Below, one piece after another: positions 22,206-34,549 of a stretch of 64,000 nt of DNA (within the stretch, counting starts at the first letter, position 1; each line of letters opens with the position of its first letter). The translations under genes and the position numbers were made by a program. Source of the stretch: Turnera subulata (lineage: Eukaryota; Streptophyta; Magnoliopsida; Malpighiales; Passifloraceae); NCBI GenBank assembly GCA_028386065.3, contig JAKUCV010002721.1, positions 152,169 through 216,168 of the forward strand. Reading direction: 5' to 3'. The notes under the pieces are model-generated. The model searched no databases. It was not told the DNA's origin and saw only the letters and a list, made by a program, of their open reading frames with translations.

Positions 22206-23219
22206 AGGCCCTGCAAGGGTGTGTACCTTTCTGTGGCTTATGCTACATGGTGGTCTCCTTTTTTTTTTGATACATGGTGGTCTCCTTACAAATCAAAATA
22301 GAGCTAGGAGACATACGGCCTCCTCGGATATCCGTCCTAGATGTAACGAAGTAGCAGAAACTCTCCTTCACGCTCTCTAAGGGATTGTAGGGAAGTGATT
22401 GTTATGACTGGCAGTAAGTAATCGAAATATCCCTCCAAACTTCTTTGATGTCAACCTGAACACATGGTTATTCAAAATTTGGAGCAGAAAGGTTCCTTTG
22501 AAAATCAGAGTATGCTTTTCGGAGTAACATGCTGGAAATTGTGGTCTTGGCGTAATCAATTAGTCTTAAAGATGTGAGAGATTGTGAAGCAAATCCAGCA
22601 AAGCTGATCCAGGCACATACTGTGAACTTTAAAATGGCTTTATCAAGGCCTTCAGGAAGGGAAGTTTAAGGTGGAGTCCTGCTGCAGAAGCTAGTTTTTG
22701 GAATCTTTCTATGCTTGGCTACTGGAAAATTAATGTTTCTGCCAGTAGACCAAGTATGGTGGATTATTGTAGATTGGGTGGCCTCTGTCGGGATGCTTTT
22801 GGTGAATGGATCACAGATTTTACTATATCAGCTCCTACTGCTAATGATTTCAAAGCAGACCTGCTAGCTATTTGTCGTGGGCTGCAATTGGCATTAGAAT
22901 TAGATGCCCAGCTTTTGCTTTTGGAGTCCTTGTAGTGCACTGGCTCAGGGAAGATACTAATCGGGAGGAACTTTTGAATACACATGACCAATGGTCAATC
23001 TCTTTTGCACAAAAGGAAGCCAACAAATCAGCTATTTTTTTTGGCTTCATTGACTCCCAATACTTCTTTTGGTCTTGATAGTCTTTCTCAACCTCCTGAT
23101 AGGCTAACTGATGTTTTACAGGAGGATATAATGAGACACATAGGCTAAGGCCTCTTTTGTATATATTGTTTGCAGTATTGTTAATACAATACAGATCCCG
23201 GTTTCAAAAAAAAAAAAGA
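22206..23219 (+). mobile_element. 5'-truncated LINE (LINE-B), RNase H end only
   Basis: About 1 kb inserted just downstream of PLDd-1. The right end is ATCCCGGTTTC plus A12 and GA, and it is flanked by an 18-bp duplication. Inside, 22711-22935 reads an RNase H start (LGYWKINVSASRP, LGGLCRDAFGEWI, ADLLAICRGLQLAL) as in the last domain of LINE ORF2. A partial zf-RVT/linker region lies upstream. 5' truncation is typical of LINE copies. It shares the TCCCGGTTT 3' motif with LINE-A and the half-LINE. Confidence 0.85.
22261..22270 (-). mobile_element. 10-bp poly(T) insertion with 17-bp duplication
   Basis: TTTTTTTTGA sits between two perfect copies of TACATGGTGGTCTCCTT (22244-22260 and 22271-22287), inside LINE-B. 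It looks like insertion of little more than a poly(A) tail (minus orientation TCAAAAAAAA). Confidence 0.55.
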
Positions 23220-23237
23220 AATGTAAACTGTAAGTTG

Positions 23238-24260
23238 CATTCGGTCTGAATTCTAGAACACAATGTTAGGAATTTCAAAAAGCCCCCCCGAAGGCTTGGA
23301 ATTGCTGGTGGAACGGATGGCAGTGCTAGGCCTACATATGGACCTCCATTGGAGCCCTCATCATCGATAGGTACCACTTGCTCCACATTAAAAATCGGCT
23401 CCGGCGGAGGCAGCAGCGTCTCTTTTTGTGCTTGCTGTATCTCGCCGGATTTCTCCTGGGAAGTTTCCGTCCTTTCCCACAGGCCACGGGGCGGGAAGAC
23501 AGCTTTGGAGGTTCAAACTCACGCTTGCTTACAGCTACTAGTTAAACACTGTACGAGGAAAATTAAAACAGAATGTTCTTTTCCTGTCAATTTGACCATA
23601 TTTGTTGTTTCTATTTTTTCTGAGTCCTATCCTATGCAAAATCCTTGGATATTATTACATTACAAACATTTAGCAACCAAAGCAGAATCCCATCTATTAT
23701 CCAGCTCACTGATATTTTTTGGCAAATAAGAAGAAAAAGGAAGAAAGTAACCCAATACGTAAACAGGATTTATTCCAGCCGACTCATATAAATAAGTGAC
23801 CACAGCCGAAATTATGAGTAATTTTATCTTCATAGTTATTCGCTGGTTATGAGTAAATTGGAGATGAAATGTTTTTTTTTTCTCGCAGAAATTCAATGAG
23901 TTAGTTTTTTTGTCAAATGAAGATAAATATAACCTTAATCATAAAATAAAATCAAACTATAATACAATGTTAATACGTTGCGTTTTCAAAAGCAAAATGG
24001 CGCGCAGGGTGCCTATTACAAACAAAAACTAATAAAAAACACCCCAACAAAACGGTGCGTGTAACCAAGACCAAGAAAAATCCCTCTTCGTTCTCTCCCT
24101 CCCTAGTACTACAAATCTGACCACTCATGCTCTCCCTGCAAACACTTCGTAGCAGAAACTGATCACCATCTTCCTTCACTTCTTAAAACTACCTTACTTT
24201 TAACGGAATACAACAAGGTCAAACCTGTACGTAGCTGCATAAATCATCATCAACAGAGTC
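23238..24260. other. Intergenic DNA between LINE-B and PLDd-2
   Basis: 23238-23520 is GC-richer and open on the minus strand (reads ETLLPPPEPIF, VEQVVPIDDEGSNGGPYV), perhaps an exon remnant; no family recognised. From about 23990 the sequence is homologous to 28935-29100 upstream of PLDd-3 (GCGCGCAGGGTGCCTATTAC shared), marking the edge of the tandem duplication. Confidence 0.4.
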
Positions 24261-24430
24261 CACGTACGCAATCAACGAGAAACACGAGCTGAAAGGGAAA
24301 GACCTGCAGTCACGAGGCCTAGCTAATCTCTAACGGAGCAAGCAAAGAATATATAGTACCGAAACCATACCTTTTCCCTATTCGGGAAATATCCCTTTCT
24401 TCCTACTATACTATCCCCCTTTCGCTCCCC

Positions 24431-24438
24431 TATAATAG
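24431..24438 (+). promoter_or_regulatory. TATA box of PLDd-2
   Basis: TATAATAG 89 bases before the ATG at 24520, in sequence that aligns with the PLDd-1 promoter (AATATCCCTTTCTT shared just upstream). Confidence 0.55.
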
Positions 24439-24519
24439 GCTATATCCACTGCCGTCGATGTCTCTCTATTCCTCATTGTTCCGTTTTTAGATTTTTTTTT
24501 TTTTGTTTCTTCTACAGAC

Positions 24520-27500
24520 ATGGGGTCGGAGGCCTCGTTCTATCTTCACGGTGACCTGAAGTTGCACATCGTGGAAGCCAGGAGACTGTCTAGCATGGGC
24601 GGCGCCATCGCAAAGAACTTGCGTCGGTGCCTAACCTGCAACTCCTCTTGCAAAACCACCCACAAATCCGTCCTCACCGACGACGAGGACGAGAGCGGCG
24701 ACGACGAGGAGCCCCACAAACAAAGCCGCAACTACGTCACCATCAACGCTTACGTTACCGTCGTGGCCCGGCAGGCCAAGCTGGCGCGTACGGGAGTCAG
24801 GAAGTACACGAGCAACCCCAGGTGGAATCAGTGGTTCAACATTCCCATGGCTCACCCGTTAACAGACATCCAGTTCCACGTCAAGGACAACGAGTACTTC
24901 CGCCCCCAGCTAATCGGCGTCGTCAAAATCGCGGCGGAGAGCATCGCCTCCGGGGAGCTCATCCAGGGCTGGTTCCCTATAGTCGGCTCCAACGGGAAGC
25001 CGCCGAATCCGGACGCGGCGCTCCACCTGGAGATGATGTTCACCCCCTGCGAGAAGAACCCGGTGTACCGCCACGGCATTGCCGGTGACCCGGAAAAGCG
25101 AGGGGTGAGGGGAACCTACTTCCCGTTGAGGAAGGGAAGCCACGTGACACTGTACCAAGACGCTCACGTGGACCCTGATAAGTTACTGCCTAAAATCGAG
25201 CTGGACGAAGGGAAGGTTTATAGGCAGGAGAGATGCTGGGAGGATATCTGCTATGCAATATCTGAGGCGCACCATATGATATACATAGCCGGGTGGTCTG
25301 TTTTTCATAAGATTAGGCTGATTAGAGAGCCGACCAGGCCGTTGCCACGTGGCGGGGATTTCACCCTCGGTGAATTGCTCAAGTATAAATCCGAGGAAGG
25401 GGTGAGGGTTTTGTTGTTGGTTTGGAATGATAGGACCTCGCGTACTGAAAGGTTTGGTATTAGGACGGTGAGAAATTTTGCCAGCGTTAATTTATAGTTT
25501 GCTTCTGTGGTTCTGTGCTATGAACAACAGTCCTAATGTGAAGTGACATTGGATGCAGGAAGGAGTGATGCATACACATGATGAGGAAACCAGGAAATAT
25601 TTTGAGCATTCGTTGGTCACTTGTGTGTTGGCACCTCGCTATGCTAGCAGAAAGGACCATTATTTCAGACAACAGGCAAGCTTATTGATTTGAGTCATAA
25701 ATGGATTACTGTATTACAGGTTTCAACAGTCATTTGTTTTAAAATTTTTGCCTGGGATTGTTTGAACTGGATCTTTCACCCTACTTCTCTCCAACCATTG
25801 CCAATCTCCGGCCGGGGACCTTTGCTGTTTTCCATAAACTCTAGCCACTTTATCATCCTTTTCACTCTGGGAAGACATTCCTGAACAAGTTTGTGATATT
25901 GCTTATTTGATTATGTTCTCCAGATTGATGCAACCATTTTTACGCACCATCAGAAATGTGTTCTTGTGGACACACCAGCGCCTGGAAATCATAGGAAGAT
26001 AACTGCATTTATTGGTGGTCTTGACCTTTGTGATGGACGATACGATACCCCTGAGCATCGATTATTTCGTGATCTGGACACCGTATTCTGGGGCGATTTC
26101 CATAATCCAACTTTTCCTGTAAGTAGTAGACAAGATATTCATTTTAACTTTGATGTCTTTGAATGGACCTTTATATCTTATAGTTCTTGTGCTTTTTAGA
26201 TTATCCTAAGTTCTTACTTACCATTTCTATTCTTCACTAATGTTTTTGTTGCTATAGCACCTCAACCCTTTCAGTTTTTCGTTTTTTGGCGTTTGGTGTC
26301 TTAGCCTGGAACGAAGGCACCAAGGCAACCATGGCATGATCTGCATTGCAGACTTGATGGCCCTGCTGCATATGATGTTCTTATCAACTTTGAGCAGCGT
26401 TGGAGAAAAGCAAGAACATGGACAGACGCTGGACTACGTGTCAAAAGATTATCTTATTGGCATGACGATGCGTTACTTCAGATAGAAAGAATATCATGGA
26501 TTGTTAGTCCACCCTTGACCAAATCATGGGAAAGCACTGTAGTTCCAGGAGATGATCCAGGATTACATGTTTCCTCTGAAAATGATATTGAGAATTGGCA
26601 TGTTCAGGTTGTAATTATATCTTTCTTTATTTGTTTGGGTGAAATTTTGTTCTTAACTGATTATCTTGCTGACTGGAGCTTTTCATTTTCTTCTGTAGAT
26701 TTTCCGCTCCATTGACTCAGCATCAGTAAGAGGATTTCCTAAGACTATTGATAAGTGTGAAGCTCAGGTTTGTGCAGCAAGTTCAGAAATTTCAGTTGTC
26801 CTTTTAATATGAACTAAAACATTAGACATGAGCCTAGCTACCTCAGCTTGGTAACATTTGCTTATTGACCTTTTCTTTTGAAAAAAAAAATTGTCAGAAC
26901 CTCCTCAGGGCAAAGCATCAAGTCATAGATAAAAGCATTGAGACTGCGTACATTCAGGCGATCAGATCTGCTCAGCATTTCATATACATTGAAAATCAAT
27001 ATTTTATTGGCTCATCCTATGCATGGCCATCTTATGAGAAGGCAGGTCTGTATTTCAATCTTTTGGTTCACCAGCTTTATAGCTTGTGCATTCTTTGCCT
27101 TTGTCTCCATTTATGTTGCAGCCGGCATGTACTTATTCTTAAGAATTATGTAGATTCATAGATTCTGAAATTTAGAAGGGGATTAGGAATGCCTGCAGCC
27201 CTTCGTGTTTTTCTACTTGATTGGCTGTTAGCAATCTATTGAATGTGATTGTCTAATCTATATCTTGCATTGCTTCCCAAGTTGTTTTTGTTTGTTACTT
27301 CTGTTTAATATACTAACTTATGAACTGTGACCATAACACACGTGTGTCTGTTTTGTGTGATACAGGAAACTGAATTTACGTCTTGTTATTTGCATTACAG
27401 GAGCCCATAATCTAATTCCAATGGAGTTGGCTTTAAAAATTGCTAGTAAAATCAGAGCAAATGAGAGATTTGCAGTGTATGTGGTTTTGCCTATGTGGCC

Positions 27501-28726
27501 CGAGGGTGAGCCAAAGTCTGATACCGTGCAAGAAGTTCTCTTTTGGCAGGTAATTAATGCGATCATATATTGTCTGACCCTGTTGAACAGTCCTGCAATT
27601 CTGGAGCAAGTTCTGCTAAAAACATAACGTTCAGGTGGCCTGGATTCATGTTTGTAACTTGCTCAAATTTTTCCTTGTAGAGCCAGACAATGCAAATGAT
27701 GTACAGTATAGTTGCAAAGGAACTTAAATCAAAGCAATCTGTGGACTCACATCCTTACGATTATCTCAACTTCTATTGTCTTGGTAATCGAGAAAAAAAT
27801 TTACATGAGGAGTTGAGTCCTGATGGCGGAACGGTAAATTTTTCTCGTAGCATTGCTCCACTGCTTAATGATTTGCTGCATACCCTGCTGTTTTCCATAT
27901 AATTGTTAATATAGTTTACTGTCCACCTCTAATTCCGTGGCTAAAAAATTCCTAGGGTTTGGTATCAACTGTTACTCCATCTTTTTTATTCATTTTATTG
28001 CCATCGAGTCTGAAAAGTGGCATTAGAATATTGATCTGAAGTTCTTTTGTTTTTGCCTTTATTAGGCTCTTCATTTTTTTAAGTAACCCTTGCACGGCTT
28101 TCTTGGTTAAATTTGCCTATCAGGTCTCCAATGCTCAAAAGTTCCAGAGATTCATGATCTATGTCCACTCCAAGGGAATGGTAGTGGACGACGAGTATGT
28201 GATAGTGGGATCCGCTAATATTAACCAGAGGTCCATGGCTGGTTCAAGAGATACAGAAATAGCCATGGGTGCTTATCAACCCCACCACACATGGGCTGCC
28301 AAGAGGAGTCGTCCCCGGGGTCAGGTTGGTTTGCCATTTCTCAAGATGGAGCAAAACTTTTTATCTTTCAATCGGCCTCTTAATTTCTCAGTTGTTCATG
28401 AGCCACTGCATAAACCATCCACGTTGCAGGTACACGGGTACAGAATGTCTTTATGGGCGGAGCATCTAGGCTGCAAAGATGGTCTTTTCATGGAGCCCGA
28501 GAGTTTAGAATGCGTGAAGGCAGTGAATAACATTGCAGAAGAAAATTGGAAACGATACACGACTCTTGAGTTCACGCAGTTGCAGGGTCATCTTCTCAAG
28601 TATCCCTTGCATATAGATGTCGACGGGAAGGTTGGCCCCATTCCTGGCTACGAAACTTTTCCTGATGTGGGGGGGAAAGTAATTGGAGCTCCTTCCACTA
28701 AACTTCCTGATACTCTAACTACATAA
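24520..28726 (+). CDS. PLDdelta: Phospholipase D delta, copy 2 (PLDd-2), C2 domain altered
   Basis: Ten coding exons: 24520-25467, 25559-25675, 25924-26118, 26305-26607, 26699-26767, 26898-27045, 27401-27549, 27681-27833, 28124-28324, 28430-28726; 859 aa. Both HKD motifs are intact ([16 protein letters not shown]), so catalysis is plausible. The C2 domain has lost residues that bind Ca2+ in relatives: the loop S-D-P-Y is I-N-A-Y (TINAYVTVV), and D-N-D-L-F-G-A-E is D-N-E-Y-F-R-P-Q. The conserved AGADNLIP is AGAHNLIP. Exons 2-10 and several introns are close to copy 1, indicating recent tandem duplication; the end of exon 1 is nearly identical to copy 3. GC donor at 25676. Confidence 0.93.
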
Positions 28727-29138
28727 TGCCCTGACAAATCAAATATAGACATTCTGGGAATTTCTTAGCTAGTTTGTTGAAGGAGCTTCATATTGGTTGA
28801 TTATTGCTCTGTTTTTAATTTGTCTCACCCAATTTGCATAAATTGAGAAAATAATGTCTTCTAATCTCTGCGCACCTCGTCAGCAGATTAATTTACAGCT
28901 GTTGAGTGGGATGTTCAGTACGTAGCGTTTTGACAAACAAATGGCGCGCAGGGTGCCTATTACAAACAAAAACCATTAGAAAACAGCCAACAAAACGGTG
29001 CGTAACAGGACAAATAAATGCCGCCTCATCGTTCTCCCCTTCCTATTCCTCTTCTGCAACACCCGAGTTTACCATCTTCCTTCACTTCTTAAAAACTACA
29101 TTTCCTGCTTAACGTCGATATCAACAGAGCTTTTTCAC

Positions 29139-32100
29139 ATGGCTGATCATAATAATAACTGCTACGGTGACAGCCAGGTCACCTTCCTCCACGGCGACCT
29201 CGAGTTACACATCATCGAAGCTCGAAGTATACCTAACATGGACGTAATCACCAAGCGCATCCGCCAGTGCCTCACCCTCTGTAACACTTGCTCGCCTTCC
29301 TCTTCCAGCTCCTCCTTCTCCTCCGAGGCCAGACGACACGGCCGACGTCGCGGCGACGAGGAGGACCGCAAGGTGCACCGTCACCGCCACGGCATCACCA
29401 GCGACCCTTACGTCACCGTCGTGGTCCCCCACTCCACCCTGGCGCGCACGCGCGTCATCAACAACGCCAAGAACCCCAAGTGGAGGCAGCGCTTCGCCGC
29501 CATCCCCCTCGCCCACCCGGTGCCCGACTCCTTCCTCGAGTTCCGCGTCAAGGACGCCGACCCGTTCGGCGCCGAGCTCATCGGCACCGCCAGGATCCCC
29601 GCCGGAGACCTCGCGTCGGGGAAGGAGCTCCGCGGCTGGTTCCCCGTCCTCGGCCCCTCCGGCGAGCCGCCGAAGCCGGGGACAGCAATCCGCCTCGGGA
29701 TGAAGTTCACGCCGGCGGAGGAGAACCCGCTGTACCGGCAGGGGATCGCGGGGGATCCCGAGCAGCGCGGGGTGAGGGGCACGTACTTCCCGTTGAGGAA
29801 GGGAAGTCACGTGACGCTGTACCAGGACGCTCACGTGCGGGAGCGGGAGTTGCCGCCGGAAATCGAGCTGGACGAAGGGAAGGTTTATAGGCAGGAGAGA
29901 TGCTGGGAGGATATCTGCTATGCAATATCTGAGGCGCACCATATGATATACATAGCCGGGTGGTCTGTTTTTCATAAGATTAGGCTGATTAGAGAGCCGA
30001 CCAGGCCGTTGCCACGTGGCGGGGATTTGACCCTCGGCGAATTGCTCAAGTACAAATCCGAGGAAGGGGTGAAGGTTTTGGTGATGGTTTGGGATGACAG
30101 GACTTCGCATGATAAGTATGGGATTAAAAAGGTGACGATTAATTGAATGTAGCTTAATTAATTGTCTTTATGAGGTAAAATTTAATGGTTGTTTTTAAGT
30201 TGGCTTGGTTTTATGTGTCAATGTAGGCTGGGGTGATGCAGACGCATGATGAAGAGACTCGCAAGTTTTTCAAGCATTCAGATGTTGTTTGTGTGCTGAC
30301 GCCACGATATGCCAGCAGCAAGCTTAATTATTTCAAACAACAGGCAAGCTGTACTTGATGAACTAGCTCACATTATCCTTTTCTAAGTGGAGAATAGTCT
30401 TGTGTATCTATACCTTAGGTAGGATTAATGATGTACAGTGCTGTTCATGTTATAGATTGTTGGGACAATATTCACGCACCATCAGAAATGTGTTCTAGTG
30501 GACACCCAGGCATCTGGAAATAATAGGAAGGTCACTGCATTTTTAGGAGGTCTCGATCTCTGCGATGGACGATATGATACTCCTGAACATCGACTACTTC
30601 GTGATCTTGACGCCGTATTCAAGGATGATTTCCATAATCCAACATATCCTGTAAGTGGTTTCCTATCATTTTCTTTTTCTCAGCTACAATGTAGGTACTG
30701 CTGTCATTGGTTTTATATTGAAATTTGTCATTTGGGTGGTTCTAATCTATATAGTGCTGCTGATGTTATACAAGGGTGGAACCAGGACACCAAGAGAACC
30801 ATGGCATGACTTACATTGCAGAGTTGAAGGGCCTGCTGCGTATGATGTCCTCATAAACTTTCAGCAGCGCTGGAGGAAAGAAGCAAAATGGAAACAGTTT
30901 GGACTTCGCCAAGGGATATCCCATTGGCATTATAATTCATTAATAAAGATAGAGCGAATCTCGTGGATACTCAGCCCCACTCTTTCTGAATCAAAAGATG
31001 GTACTACAATAGTCCCAGGAGATGATCCCTCTGTATATGTTTCCAGTGAGGATGATCCTGAACATTGGCATGTTCAGGTTTATATATATGCTGCCTTTTC
31101 CTCTTTTTGTTCTGAGTGTAAAGTCACTTGTTCTGTGTCTCTTTGTTGTATTGTTGACTCATAATGTTATTTTCCTTTCCAAGATTTTCAGGTCTATCGA
31201 CGCTGGATCAGTAAAAGGATATCCTGAAAATGTTGATCTATGTCAGGCTCAGGTCTCTGCAGCAGCTGATATTTTCTTCTTTGTGACATGAGCTGAATCT
31301 AAAATAAATTTTTCCAACTATTGAATTTCTATAGCTTCAGTTGATAGTTAGCTTATCTGAATATTATCTTATCCAACTTCCCTATTGCAGAACCTGACCG
31401 TCGCGAAAACTGTGGTGGTAGATAAAAGCATTCAAGCTGCATACATCCAGGCAATCAGATCCGCTCAACATTTCATATACATTGAAAATCAGTATTTTAT
31501 TGGATCGTCATATGCGTGGCCATCATACAAAGATGCAGGTAGAGATTTCAATTTTTTTTTTTTCTCATTTTGTCTGCTCTTGTTTATGTTTATTTATGGC
31601 ATTGTTTGATTTACGGCCTTACACTACAACTGCAAGCATAGATAGAATGCGCATCCATCTAATTGTTACAGATGTGAAGTTATTTCAGCTGATGTTACGT
31701 GCAGGAGCTGATAATCTCATTCCAATGGAACTGGCATTAAAAGTTGCTAGTAAAATTAGAGCCAATGAGAGATTTGCTGTCTATGTCATTGTACCTATGT
31801 GGCCCGAGGGTGATCCAAATTCTACCAGCTTGCAAGAAATTCTCTTCTGGCAGGTAAAGTTCATGTTGTTTTGAGTACTCCAAACATCAGTATGGAACGG
31901 TACAAGCGTATAGCATGAACGAATGTGTCCCTTTCAAGATTGTTGTTTTATTGTTCTTGCAATTGAATCGTGGTACTTATATGCCACTTTGTGATCGAGC
32001 CCCCTCACCGTGGCCTAAGCCCTTAATAGTAGACCCGAACTTATTTGATGCTTGCTGCTGTTTACATCTTCTACAGGCGTCTACTGATGACTAGTTTTTT

Positions 32101-33712
32101 TTTGAGAAAGGGTAATTTTATATTCACGTTATTGTCCATAAAAAAATTTTGCCAACCAGATGTAACACTCCACCCTATGGAGCAACCCGTTGTATTGTAC
32201 AGCAAAGTCGGCACTTACAAGAATTAGACAAAAGTGTGGTTCCAGTTCCTGTTATGTTCAAGCAACATGCTTGAAATCTTAAATAACATGAAATCTTATG
32301 GTATAGTATCCTGGGAAAATTGAATGGGAATTGTTGATTCAAGAAGTTAATTCGGTATACTCAAACATCATTTTTTTTGTCGAATGAAAATCATGATTTA
32401 CGCTTCTAACTTTCGTATGATTTCCACTTTCCTAATTTCATATGTTACAGAGCCAGACTATGGAGATGATGTATGATATAATAGCAAAGGAACTTAAATC
32501 GATGCACCTTGCAGATTCTCATCCTCAAGATTACCTCAATTTCTTTTGTCTTGGTAAAAGGGAAGAAGTTCCGCCAGAAATGTCTAACGTCAATGACGAT
32601 AAGGTAATTATCAGGATGGTTCCAGTTTTTGTTAGTTTGCACATCTCATTGCTGTTTCGGATGTCAAATTTGACGGTGATTAGTTAGCGTTTGCTTTAAT
32701 CTGTGCCCTTGTTTAGTTAACGGTTCATAAATAAAGGAGAGGTTTAAGCACTGAGATTTGTGGCCTTTGAAAATCAAACTTCTGTGTTCAATGAGCCTGC
32801 TGCAGAAATAAAATGTCCTGCGAATAAACTATATTGTCCCTCGACTAGGAAGCGCAATGGAAACTAAATGTTGGGGCAATTATTCGAGGCATGGTTGCTT
32901 TTAGAAACTTCACTGAAAGAAAGTGTAACTATGATATTGGCAAGTAGCCTTTGAATATTTAGGTTTCCAGTTCTTTGAACTTGCAGATACTTACTGCTGT
33001 TACAATACGAAATGTTTGGCTGCAGCATATTTTTCCACCTTTGGAGTGTTATCTTAGTCTTTCATCCCCAAGAAACTAATATAAAGTATCACATTTATAT
33101 ATCAGGCCTCTGATGATGTAAAAATACAGCGCTTCATGATTTATGTCCATGGAAAGGGAATGATAGTGGATGATGAATATGTAATTATAGGATCTGCAAA
33201 TATTAACCAGAGATCCATGGCCGGTACAAAAGATTCTGAGATAGCTATGGGTGCTTATCAACCCCATCACACCTGGATCACCAAGAAGCAGCATCCACGC
33301 GGTCAGGTATGTTTGACATTTGTTCAGGATGCAGACTGTTTTTTTCTTTGTTGTTTTGAGCTTTGGTTTCACTTGTTCCTCAAGAGAAGGCACCCATGAT
33401 AAGTGCGTCCTGCAGGTCTATGGCTATAGGATGTCCTTGTGGGGAGAGCATCTTGGTGCAATAGATAGACTCTTCATGGAGCCCAAGAGTTTGGAATGTG
33501 TGAAAACGGTAAATAGTATTGCAGCGGACAACTGGAAGAGATACACGGATCAAGATTTCAAACCATTGCATGGACATCTTCTCAAGTATCCTGTACAGGT
33601 AGATGCAAATGGGAAGGTAGGGCCCCTTCCTGGATTTGAGAATTTTCCAGATATTGGTGGCAGAGTAGTTGGAGCTCCTTCGCCCACGCTTCCTGACACT
33701 TTGACAACATAA
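29139..33712 (+). CDS. PLDdelta: Phospholipase D delta, copy 3 (PLDd-3)
   Basis: Ten coding exons: 29139-30131, 30227-30343, 30456-30650, 30775-31077, 31184-31252, 31391-31538, 31705-31853, 32451-32603, 33106-33306, 33416-33712; 874 aa. The start MADHNNN is chosen because it precedes the C2 domain directly as in copies 1 and 2; an in-frame ATG at 28998 would add 47 residues with no match to the family. C2 keeps TSDPYVTVV and [11 protein letters not shown] Ser-rich loop ([10 protein letters not shown]) replaces the acidic/His loop of copy 1. HKD motifs HQKCVLVD and HGKGMIVD are intact. The first two-thirds of exon 1 is GC-rich and diverged from the others. GC donor at 30344. Introns are unrelated to those of copies 1 and 2, so this is the older paralogue. 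Confidence 0.94.
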
Positions 33713-34549
33713 TCTTCTTCTCTATGTATATGTGAAGCTGAAGTAGTGTTGCGTGGTTTTAGTTTTCATAGCTTGATAGATTTGAGTTTGGGTTTCATTC
33801 TCTGAATCCATGAGGCTAGGGGCTACCCTGTATTTGGTACATGATATTACATATTAGAGACTCAGAATGGTATATTTTGTGAGGACAGAAGAACGATATT
33901 GTTATATCGAAGTGGGTATTAATCTATGGAGAAAGATAAACAAAATTGAGATTCCATACATGTTTGATCTTCTCCCATCTACTCCAAAGTTAAGGTGGAT
34001 TGCTTCTGTTTCCTGTCTAAAGATACCTGTATGATAAGAAGATGTCAGATAGCAAGGAAAAATGTTGACACGTGCATGCTTATCAATCTTGAATCTTGAT
34101 ATGGCAGCTCCTATGACCTTTGATTGTCCAAGTCCTATGACTAAAGTTTCGTTTTTCTCCACCTTCATTTGTCATCTCCTCCTCCTCCTGCTTCATTTGA
34201 TTATCGGCAATGCAATTCAATCCATACTTCAAATTTGATTGTCGACAATGGAATTCGATCCATATTTGTAACACCTGCAACAAGGCAATGAATGTTATTA
34301 CGTCGGGACTCGGGAAGTACATTAATCAAAATTAGTCATTTTCAACATAAAATAAGCATATGATATATTCTTGATGTTTGCAATCAATCATCTACTACCA
34401 TTATCTTTGCCATGCCAACATTCTTACAAGGCCACCACCACCAATTCTTATTCACCATCATATGGCTATCACTACAAGCACGAGCTAACTGGTAATTGAT
34501 GGGCACTTGTGACCGTTATCCCTCACCAGCGCATCATCATTCATTAAAC
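33515..34549 (+). repeat. 1-kb tandem duplication, unit A (includes real end of PLDd-3)
   Basis: Begins at AGTATTGCAGCGGACAACTG inside PLDd-3 exon 10 and runs through its 3' UTR and flank. The next unit starts at 34550 with the same sequence (a few substitutions). Offset 1035 bases. Confidence 0.88.

Noticed and set aside
28998..29138. Upstream in-frame ATG extending PLDd-3 by 47 residues
   Set aside because: The extra residues match no PLD and the homologous sequence upstream of PLDd-2 is non-coding; the start at 29139 fits the family.
29205..30110. 301-codon minus-strand open frame opposite PLDd-3 exon 1
   Set aside because: Lies antisense to the GC-rich, well-supported C2/PLD coding exon; its Arg/Gly/Glu-rich translation is a codon-bias shadow with no family match.
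32085..32225. T-run followed by an AT-rich block in PLDd-3 intron 7, tested as another retroposon
   Set aside because: No direct repeat found at both sides, so boundaries cannot be shown.
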